Origin: Lineus longissimus
Taxonomy: Eukaryota; Nemertea; Pilidiophora; Heteronemertea; Lineidae
Direction: 5' to 3'
Length of the DNA stretch: 64,000 nt
Assembly: GCF_910592395.1 (NCBI RefSeq)
Contig: NC_088308.1
Location: forward strand, 22,583,501 to 22,647,500
Of this stretch, positions 13,001 to 40,200 are shown one piece after another. Position numbers and translations under genes: made by a program. The notes under the pieces are model-generated. The model made no database searches, had not been told where the DNA came from, and was given only the letters and a program-made list of their open reading frames with translations. Position 1 is the stretch's first letter. Every line of letters begins with the position of its first letter.

Positions 13001-13414
13001 TGGCATTTGACTGCTGCCCTAAGAGATCTATACGAGAGTAAAGTAAATATAAAACTAAAGAAATCACTTGCTGTGGTCATTTGGAAAGGCTTGAAGTGAA
13101 GTGGGGTGGTGACTAGATAGATTTAAAGATATGATGTGCTTTTCATTTTGGCTTTCAAGATGATAATAGAAATTCTTTTGTTCTGGCCTTTGACAATGTG
13201 TGAGAGGTCTTGACATGAAGTGGTCAAGAAACATGATAAAGACCTTGATAAGACACGGTAAAAGACACCAGACAATGCCTCTCGAGCCATTGTCTGGCGT
13301 CATTTACTGTGAAGATCTATCAGGTGGTTCCAGCGTATTTGGCAAAGGGCCTATAGATCTCCTGTAATCACCAAGGTGGAAAATTATCCATAGTTTTGAA
13401 AAATTAAAACTCAC
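10069..13414. other. Intron between the two alternative first coding exons
   Basis: I see no exon that fits the myosin phase here. The only sizeable open frame on the minus strand (10924-11292) has no matching splice borders and resembles no family I know. A 21-bp unit is duplicated at 10636-10677. The stretch 12480-12560 is AT-rich and holds several TAATTG/CAATTA cores, which could be homeodomain sites, but nothing confirms an enhancer. Confidence 0.5.
10636..10677. repeat. 21-bp unit in two tandem copies
   Basis: The unit GCAACAATGCAAAGCACTAGA occurs twice head to tail, with a partial third copy after it. It lies inside the myosin intron and has no evident function. Confidence 0.85.
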
Positions 13415-14579
13415 CATTTTGTGCCAAGGAGTCTGATGATACGGACTTGGCAATCTCCTTCAGTCTCAGCAACCGTGCTGCCAGCTCGTCAATCTCTCCC
13501 TGAAGACTTTTAGAATCCACACAAGATGAATTCCGCGTCGACACGGAGAGCGAACTCGAACTGTTATATTTTTCAAATTTTGGAAACTCGCTGCCGTAAC
13601 AATTTTCATAAATTCTGTCATTGAATGATTTCACCTTTGGACTGGAAGAGCATGATTCTGTAGCTGAATTTTGCTTAGCATTTCTGAAAGTGGGAACAAA
13701 GTCTGATTCTGGATCATGCAAATTTTCCGACTCAAAATCTCTCCTACTCTGGTCAGTCCAATTCTTTTGAGCTTTATTCTTGAATAGGTAGTTCTCAGCA
13801 CCATCAAAGTTTTCATAAGTCCTTTTATCACTGTTGATATCGATATCAACAATCGTACAAGGCCTGCATCTATAGATACCAGATCTTGCTGACGCAACAT
13901 CGTAGCTTTTACTTCGGCCGTGGTTTCTCATTATGGGATGGCCATCAGTCATATCAAGTCTTTTCCGCATTACACCATCAGGCAGAACTTCTGCTCCTTT
14001 AACAGAAATCACGTCATCCGGAACACACTCATAAAAGTCTTCTTTTTTGACAATATTATTATTCATTTCGACATAGTACCCACTTGGATCCTCCTTTTGC
14101 AAATAACCATTCATATCCAAATAATCATCGCTGAGATCGAATTGCGGAAGGTCCGATCTTGGCCTGGGGGCTGGAATCGTTGGACGATCAAACTTCACCC
14201 GATCCTTACGTGTCAAAGTGCCAGCACGACTTTTGGACCCTACTGCTTCATTCAGCCTGACATAAGACAAATCATTATCCGAAGACGACTTTTGCCGGCA
14301 GCTAAAGTTCCCAAAATCTGTCCGAGAGGAATATCTTTTTGGAACGACAGGTATCATAGACAAAGTTTGATGTCTCTCTGCATGCGATTCTGACGTTTTT
14401 TCCCTGATTCGTTGCTGCCTGTTAAGGTTGCGCACCCTGCCCTCTGAGAGGAATCCATACTCGTCACTTGGGTCGCTATTCCAGGGTTTACATCTGGCAA
14501 TTTGTGATTGTCCATTATAGTTGTTCACAGGGTTTCGGTGAGGGGTTTGTGGCACTCGACATGGTGAGTTGACCTCCAT
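13415..14579 (-). CDS. Alternative first coding exon A of the myosin (388-codon N-terminal extension)
   Basis: A single open frame starts with ATGGAGG at 14579 and runs 1165 bases to an AAATG|gtgagt donor, ending in phase 1. This is the same phase, with the same final base G, as exon B, so it also joins the motor exon at 6828 directly. Joining A to B would shift the frame and hit a stop within about 15 codons, so the two look mutually exclusive. The encoded chain is hydrophilic and probably disordered. It has YxxM motifs at about residues 153-156 (YLDM) and 169-172 (YVEM), a proline-rich IPAPRPRS segment just before them, and a leucine-rich LAARLLRLKEIA helix near the end. The opening RVPQTPHRN resembles RVATPNRN at the start of exon B, so the two exons may be ancient duplicates. 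No enzymatic domain is seen. Confidence 0.75.
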
Positions 14580-14643
14580 GTTGATGTTGTTATCACACCT
14601 CTATGAGGACTCAAGAAACGCTTGGTCTCATGAGAGCAATCAT
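14580..14643 (-). other. 5' leader part of exon A with a splice acceptor and a short uORF
   Basis: On the minus strand TTGTCCCTTTCCAG ends at 14644 and gives a good 3' splice site 64 bases before the exon A start codon, so at least one untranslated exon lies further upstream. The leader begins with an ATG at 14643 that opens a ten-codon uORF ending in TGA at 14611. This could lower translation of the A form, but that is inference. Confidence 0.55.
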
Positions 14644-17600
14644 CTGGAAAGGGACAACATCAATGTTAGCCTTAGCCTTGCGAGAATGTACACACTAAGC
14701 ATCCAAGTGCATCATGTGCATGTCGTGCATGTTGTGCACTACAGATGGCGTGCATCGTCTTACAAAATGAAAAAACTTACCATCAATTAAATTGTCCAAA
14801 TTCAAATTCTGCCATCAATAAATTCTGTTTCCACACTGAAGTTTTAATTTTGAATATGTCTTCTTACATCCTGACATGTCTACTGCTTGTGTCATTAATA
14901 ATTTCATTCATGAAACAAACGGAGAACTTTGGAGAAAACCACACACTTCTGAGACTGAGTGACAGCTTCCTTGTTTGGATGAAGCGCCAACGAGTCTCGC
15001 GCAAGCCAGACCACGATTGTTAACAATAGAGCCGTTTCGAAACGCACAATGTGACGAACTAAGGTCCACGAATGCTTCAACGTAAGAGTATTGTTACGAG
15101 ATAACATTAGTAGAGCATGTAGGAGACTCATTAAGTGTAGTTCGCCCCTAACTTCACTGAAAAGCTATTAAAATGATATGATTCTTTTCTAATTCTACTG
15201 TGATGTAGGCCTTGGGCCCTTTGATAAACAAATCCTTGGTTCCAGGTGGAAGTGTAATGAAATGTACTTTGCTTGGCATGGCCGAATTTCACTTCATGGC
15301 CTGGACACGAGGCCTGTTGGAAATTGACCTAGTATCCAGGCCATGTGGGACCTTGTGTCCATATCAGTCACTGTACAGTAGATTGAATGTTTACCTGGAG
15401 ACAAGAATTTGTTTATCAAGAAGGGTATGGCCTAATTGGGGGATTGGCCACGTTGTTCTGATTAGCCCTTGACCCGTCCACCTCGGCAGTAGGGGCCTAT
15501 AGTATCCCACAACTGATTGAGGAGCTCAAGGCCCCTCACAGTAGGCAAGGGTCAAGGGACGAAAGTGCATGAACTGATGAAGTAAAAATTATTATAGTGA
15601 TATATATATGATTTAAGTGGTTGATATCCCATTGTTTAAAGATTTGATTAGACCAGTAAATTGATTGAAGTCGGCAGGCAAGGGTTTGTTGAATGCAAGA
15701 CAAAATCGTAGCGCTAAAAATCGATGACGGTGACAATTGTTTTGAGAAAAACGCGACATGAATTGTCAGCCCAAATTGTCTTGGCTTCTTCAGTGACTTC
15801 TGACGTTCTGTTGCTAACCACCCCTTATTTCTATTTCTGAAAGGTTCATCAATAAATTGGCGCTTCCGAATTACTTGTGCATGGTAGTATTTTTGTGAAG
15901 TAGTCAAAATAACATTACCCCATCATGAATAATGAATACAATTATTGACTAAGTAGTGGTAAGGTTTTATTCAGGGTGTGTGGTTTCACCCTATTCATAG
16001 CTATTAGCAACGAAAAAAACTGCGATGGGCTGCTGAAAAGGCAGGGTAAATGGCTATAGTTGATGGCCAGCCATTGCAAGTGGATCTATGATACGACGGA
16101 GCATCATCGGTAGGTAGAAGATCGCTCTGATTCATCCTAAGAAATGATGGGTTGTAACAGCATGCTTCCTTGGTGTCGGAAAACAGGATGGGATTTTCAG
16201 TCAACTTGTGTCTATTCAAATTCAATGTCTTTAATGTCTACTTTGGTCTTATCATGCAGAATAGCGCCTCACATCAGTCAATTTAGACAGTCATTGTGCG
16301 AGTTGTGGTTACATATCAATTCAGCCTCTGTACTGGTCACAGCTAATTTCCTCACTGCATGAAATGAAATGAAAGGGGGGGGGTACAGTGAGCGAACTGA
16401 GGCCGAGGGTGCGATCCTGGAAGCAAAAGAGGTTGGGCTCTCTCAGAAAAGGATGCCAGATACGCACTATCCATGCATTTGAGGCCTAATATACTTCAAT
16501 GAAGCATGACCAATTCTTATTGTCCATCAAAGTTGAGCTTAACTTTGGCTTCACTTTCTATAAAGGCCTACTATTCATAAACTTGATGTCAACCGATCAC
16601 CCTATGGTTTGAATTCAAAGCAAATAAACAGGGCATATTATAAACTTATTCTGACGGTGACAATTGAAATGGTTCATCTTCAGAAATTCCAAGCTTATGC
16701 ATTGGATGAAGTATTTCATTTCATGTTAGGATATTCATATACTGGAGCGCTATGATAATAGCCTACAGAATAGTTAACGTTGGGAATATTTATAACGCCT
16801 TGCTCGCTGGGCTTTTAGGTTGTCCCTCGTGACCGTGGAGTGTGAAATTTTCTTTTCTTTTTAGGCACAGCGCGAGACGGGACAGAAAGTACTTGTCATT
16901 TCCGAATTTGGGAACTCACTGATAGTCAATTAGGGAAATCCTTCATACTGGGTAGTTGTACAGGATAACTGGAGTTGGTGACTACATGCCCTACTATTGC
17001 CTGAGGATTTTTACTCTTGGTGAGTACTGGTATCTAGTTTTGGGTTCAAATTTTGGTCCTCTAGGCCAGCTTATTACAAATATCATGAAGGTAAAATAAA
17101 GAATTATATCTTAATGCCGCTCAGTTTAGCATGGGGATGGAGGAATGAGGGATACATGTCCCTATGTTCATTTCAGTTTTGTGCATGAATCTGCCATCTG
17201 TCGTTTACTTCATGTTCCTGGTACAGGTCGCCCTCAAGAATCATAGTGATCTCTTTAGTCTAAGTCTTAAAAAAGGAGATGTGCCTAATTACATGAATTA
17301 CAGATTTTTAATTGAATGCCAATTGATGATATAAGTCGATTCGGTTACATTGGTGCACTCGAGAATACCATAAACTTGCAGCCTCAAACATTTTATTTGC
17401 AATTGGGTTGTAATGACCTGTCATGCCAGTTGTGTTTATGGTACGGTTTAAATCGATATTCCTGACATATAGAAGCCTAATTAATCCCCTGTCCATTATG
17501 TGATATCATAGTTTAATGCCCATGTTGTCAACGCACGGCGCAAGTCACTCACTGTTTTACTGAATATCAATGATATCTCGTGCTTTGTTTGTATTGGTGA

Positions 17601-18562
17601 TTTAACTTGGTGATAAATTGTGTCGATTGGCAAATGTGACATTTCTTTTGATGTCTTCGAGTGCCTCCGGGTATACAGCAGAATACACAGTTAATCAGTG
17701 AAATACTCATAATATACAGCAGTTGCTGAGTTGAGTCTCTCTGAGTCAATATATCATAGGCTCTGGAAAGGAGAACATGTCCACTGCTGTTGAATTCTCT
17801 CTGGATTGACTGGGAATTTTGGTCTTTGCATGGTTTTAATTTCTGATAGGCTGTTCAGCAGGACATCCTGTCACCTGCTAGCGTATGACATGAGGCTGTT
17901 CTTTGCTACTTAGTGTGTCTATTTCTGCCGGTGTCAAATATGGAGGTGTATAGAAAGTAGTCGTACATACATTGTCCATTTATTTTGTTGGATATGTACA
18001 TTTTAGACATCAATTGAATCATGAATATCTCACCAATGATAAGCCCAAGGGATCCAGTCACTGGCATTCTGCTGGTAGGTAATAGCACTCTAAGTCCAAT
18101 TCCACTCATCCTGACAATATCAGGCCATTTCACTCTGGCCTCAAACTGTTTTTCTTACCCGGGTTGTGGGTAAATTGGGAAATTGAGGAGTTCAAAATTG
18201 TGGGGGTGTTCACGTCAGATCCTAGTTTTTACCCTGTAGAAACCAGGGTAGAAAGTGTGAACACCATAAGTTACCCGGTCTGCTGTAAGATCTGTTGTTA
18301 ACAATGGTCATGTCAGTGAGAGCTCCTGTTTATGATGATTGGACTTGTTGCCAATGGGTCCGTCCTGCTGGGTCTTTCAAATCCATGGGTCGCTGTCACA
18401 TCTGATAGCCACCCCCACCCCTAATTGCATTTGAAGGGTCTTTTAATTAACTCTACAAGTACACAAAGAATAAGGTTAGTTTAAATCACAGATCTAGTTG
18501 AAGGACAGGAATTTTCCAAAAGCCTCTACCTGTGCTAATGGTATTATACTCTTCCGCCCAAT
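14644..18562. other. Intergenic/5' flanking region between the divergent myosin and CCDC33 genes
   Basis: No coding exon is recognisable on either strand in about 4 kb. The region should hold the untranslated first exon(s) and promoters of both genes, which point away from each other. A run of GTGCAT/CATGTG steps lies at about 14708-14740, a G-run at about 16374-16382, and an imperfect palindrome at 18205-18265. Confidence 0.5.
18205..18265. repeat. Imperfect palindrome (hairpin-forming)
   Basis: GGTGTTCAC at 18205-18213 is matched by GTGAACACC at 18257-18265, and inside it TACCCTG at 18230-18236 is matched by CAGGGTA at 18244-18250 around a seven-base loop. It is probably the remnant of a small fold-back element, since ACCCGG-containing sequence also flanks both sides. 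Confidence 0.6.
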
Positions 18563-18751
18563 GTGAATTGTCCATCGGAACTGGAGACTAGACGAATGAA
18601 GAATAGCGAGGAATACTGGCCAAAGGACACATACCATCCTGACAACACAGCTCTGGGGCTATATATGGATGAACTCGCGAGGACAGCCGACTTCTCGTTG
18701 TTGAACAGACTTACTATTGAGCGTGCATCACAAAATTTCTCTAAAGCTGAT
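18563..18751 (+). CDS. Possible upstream exon extending CCDC33 by 66 residues (uncertain)
   Basis: The frame from the ATG at 18563 is open for 63 codons to a weak GAT|gtactt donor at 18752. Joining it to the acceptor at 18918 keeps the frame through ACT CCA GCC into the CCDC33 start codon. The translated segment reads like normal protein, with aromatic, acidic and leucine residues mixed. The donor is poor, no conserved motif is recognised, and the frame continues past the donor to 18820. It could equally be 5' UTR or chance. Confidence 0.2.
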
Positions 18752-18926
18752 GTACTTGATGCTCCTCATCCTCACAGTGCAACACAACTCACTCCCTGCA
18801 TGTTTGTTTTTTTGTTTTAAAATCACATGGCCGCATCATCTTTTGTTCAACAGATCATAGAGTAAATCTGTCGTCCAGCTATGTATGTGTTATCTTTGTT
18901 GACTTTTTCACTTCCAGACTCCAGCC

Positions 18927-36093
<17,167 letters not shown>

Positions 36094-37205
36094 ACTTTTC
36101 ATCCTGTAATGTTGCAGGGTACTCAATCAATTTCAGGTATAGAAACGACCAATCTGGGACCAAAATCACTGTCCCTGATAGAGGTTCCACAGTACTGGTA
36201 TATGGAAGTGGGTCTTATACTAAGGTGATCTGAATGATGTGTCATGGCCCCAAAGGTCTGCCTTGACATGGTCAAGCTGTCCAAGAAAGTACAAATTCTG
36301 CTGAATCTTAAAAAGTTAAAGACTTTTCAGTGAATGCTTCAAAGTGGTCTAGTGGTTGCTGTGGATGGAGGATGTTGTTTTTCAACTGAATACTCAGGAT
36401 CGACGTTCAAAATGAGCGCCTTAGTAGGAGCTGTGATAGGGCAGTTTATTTGATCATAGCCATGCTGCAGGGGGATGGGTTGGGGTGGGGTTGAGGTGTC
36501 TGAAGAGTCTGCTGAGCAGGTCAAGTGGTTGGTAGGTGATAGGATGTCACGGTTTGATACTCAAGATGTGCAAAAAATATGAATATGAATATTGCCAGTT
36601 ATGGCCCAGTACATATACCTCTGTTTAAAAAAATAAGAGGAGTATGATTTGAATTTTACTGACCACTGGGCATGTACAGTTCTGTATTGTAATGAAGGGA
36701 TAAGTCCTTCTCCATTTCATGAAAAAATGGTGCTGAAAGCAAAACAAACCTAAAATCAGAGTGCCAATTTTTTCATGAAATGGGAGTATAGGTCTTAAAA
36801 ATCACACATTTTCATTAATCATTGTTGTATTGTTGTATAAAACAATTCAGTTCTTTGTTGTAAATAATTCAATTACCTCAAGTTATGAATATAACCAGAA
36901 TACTTTGATCCCCGGATCCCACTTGCAGTTGTCTTGTCTCGGAAGGCCTGGTTTTGTTCGGGTGTGGTTTAGAGGTCATTATCATTGTGGAAATATTCTC
37001 AAGATCTCTAGTTACAATTTCATCATGATTTCTGTTTAGATAATGTTCAAAAGCATTCCACGTACTTTGTAAATACATCTATCGTTGTTCAGGTGTATGA
37101 ACTTGCAAATAAAGTAAATCATAGCCAATCAGAAACTTCCTTAATACTGATTTATCACACTCCATCTTGCAACTCTGAACCAACCATAATTGACTCATGA
37201 AACAG
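36094..37205 (+). other. CCDC33 3' UTR and flank
   Basis: About 1 kb of unique sequence follows the stop codon and contains no further exon. An AATAAA at 37108 is the first well-placed polyadenylation signal that I note. The minisatellite begins about 90 bases after it. Confidence 0.5.
37108..37113 (+). terminator. Probable polyadenylation signal of CCDC33
   Basis: AATAAA on the plus strand about 1 kb after the CCDC33 stop codon, within GCAAATAAAGTAAATC. The cleavage site is not determined. Confidence 0.4.
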
Positions 37206-40200
37206 GTGAAATCCAGGCTGGCTGCCTAACCGTCTTCTCAACATGGTGAGGGAGATGAGACAGTCACAACCTGACCGAATCTGCCCTGACTGCCTGACCG
37301 TCTTCTCAACATGGTGAGAGAGATGAGACAGTCACAACCTGACCGAATCTGCCCTGACTGCCTGACCGTCTTCTCAACATGGTGATAGAGATGAGACAGT
37401 CACAACATGACCAAACCAACCATGTCCAAACCATGTTGAGCCTGGCAGGTTCACGGTCTTGCCAACACAGTGAGAGAGATGAGACAGTCACAACCTGACC
37501 GAATCTGCCCTGACTGCCTGAACGTCTTCTCAACATGGTGAGAGAGATGAGACAGTCACAACATGACCAAACCAACCACGTCCAAACCACGTTGAGCCTG
37601 GCAGCTCCACGGACATGCCAACACAGTGAGAGAGATGAGACAGTCACAACATGACCAAACCAAACCACCTCCAAACCACACTGAGCCTGGCAGCTCCACG
37701 GTCTTGCCAACACAGTGAGAGAGATGAGACAGTCACAACCTGACCAAACCAAACCACACCCAAACCACGTTGAGCCTGGCAGCTCCACGGTCATGCCAAC
37801 ACAGTGAGAGAGATGAGACAGTCACAACCTGACCAAACCAAACCACCTCCAAACCACACTGAGCCTGGCAGCTTCACGGTCATGCCAACACAGTGAGAGA
37901 GATGAGACAGTCACAACCTGACCAAACCAAACCACACCCAAACCACGTTGAGCCTGGCAGCTCCACGGTCATGCCAACACAGTGAGAGAGATGAGACAGT
38001 CACAACATGACCAAACCAAACCACGTCCAAACCACGTTGAGCCTGGCAGCTTCACGGTCTTGCCAACACAGTGAGAGAGATGAGACAGTCACAACCTGAC
38101 CGAATCTGCCCTGACTGCCTGCCCGTCTTGCCAACGTGGTGAAATAGATCGAACTGGGCTACCTCACCATCCTACCAACGTGGTGAGAGAGACGAGACAG
38201 TCACAACCACCCTGGATCGGACAAGGCTGCCTTGCCAAAGTGGTGCAGTGGGATAGATAAGACAGTCACAGCCAGACTGAATCGGGCATGGCTGTGGTAC
38301 CCTCTTGCCAAGATGGTGGGGTAGATGAGACAGTCACAACCAGACTAAATCGAACCTGGCGGCGTCACAATCTCCAACGGAGTGAGAGAGATGAGATAGT
38401 CACAACCGGACCGAATCGGACCTGGCTACCTCAGCATCTGGCCAACGTGGTGAGGCAGATGAGACAGTCACAACCTGACCAAACCAAACCACGTCCAAAC
38501 CACGTTGAGCCTGGCAGCTCCACGGTCATGCTAACACAGTGAGAGAGATGAGACAGTCACAACCTGACCAAACCAAACCACCTCCAAACCACGTTGAGCC
38601 TGGCAGCTCCACGGTCATGCTAACACAGTGAGAGAGATGAGACAGTCACAACCTGACCAAACCAAACCACCTCCAAACCACGTTGAGCCTGGCAGCTCCA
38701 CGGTCATGCTAACACAGTGAGAGAGATGAGACAGTCACAACCTGACTGAATCTGCCCTGACTGCCTGCCTGTCTTGCCAACGTGGTGAAATAGATGAGAC
38801 AGTCACAACCTGATTGAATCGGACCTGGGTCCCTATCATCTTGTCAACATGGTGAGGTAGATGAGACAGCCTGACCGAATCGGACCTGGCCGTCTTGCCA
38901 ACGATGTGAGATAGACAAGACAGTCACAACCAGACCAAATCAGACTTGGCTGCCTTGCCACCTCTCCAACCTGCTGAGATAGATCCGACAGTCACAACCA
39001 GATCGAATCGGACCTGGCTGCCTGGCCGTCTTGCCAACATTTATGCGATAGACGAGACAGTCGCAACCAGACCAAATCAGACTTGGCTGCCTTGCCACCT
39101 CTCCAACCTGCTGAGATAGATGAGGCAGTCACAACCAGATCGAATCGGACCTGGCTGCCTGGCCGTCTTGCCAACATTTATGCGATAGACGAGACAGTCG
39201 CAACCAGACCAAATCAGACTTGGCTGCCTTGCCACCTCTCCAACCTGCTGAGATAGATGAGGCAGTCACAACCAGATCGAATCGGACCTGGCTGCCTCGC
39301 CGTCTTGCTAACATTTATGCGATAGACGAGACAGTCGCAACCAGACCAAATCTGACCTGGCCTCATTGCTACCTCTCCGACATGCTGAGATAGTTACGAC
39401 AGTCAGAACCAGATCGAATCGGGCCCCAGACCGTATCAGGCTGACTGCCTTTCCGTCATGTTAGCATTGGGAGATATATGAGACAGCTACAACCCCATCA
39501 AATAGGGCCTGAAAGACCAACAATCTTGCCAACATGGTGGGAGAGACGAGACAATCACAATCAGATTGAATCAGTCCTGGCTGCCTTGCTGTCTTGCCAA
39601 CATGGTACGACAGATGAGACAGTCACAACCTGATCAAATTAGGTCTTGCTGCCTCACCATCTCGTTATAACATGGTAGGATAGATGAGACAGTCACAACC
39701 AGATCGAATCTGGCCTGGCTATCTTACCGTCTTGCCAACATGGTGCCTTATATTAACTTGCCAGTTTGGTGATATAGATGAGTCAGTCGCAACCAGACCG
39801 CACTGGACCTGGCAGCTCTACCGTCTTTCCAGCATGAATCGGGCCTGAGTGTCTGACCGTCTTGCCAACATGGTGTGGATGTGATAGATGAAACCGCCAC
39901 AACCAGACCGAATCAAACCTGGCTACCTTACCGTCTTGCCAGCGTGGTGAGATAGACAAGACAGGCACAACCTGTCACATAAAGACCAATGGGACCTGGT
40001 TGCTTCACCGTCTTGCCAACGTGGTGAGGTAGATGAAACAGTCACAACCATACCGAATCTGACCTGGCTGCCTCATCGTGTAGCCAGCGTGGAAAGATAG
40101 ATGACAAAGTCACAAAAATACCGTATCGGGCCGGCTGCGTTATGATCTTGCCAGCGTGGTGAGATAGTCACAAAAAGACCGAATAGGGTCTCGCTACCAT

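Noticed and set aside
37306-37794. Minus-strand open frame of 162 codons in the minisatellite
   Set aside because: It is a by-product of the repeat period; the product is an internal repeat with no known domain, and equivalent frames recur across the array.
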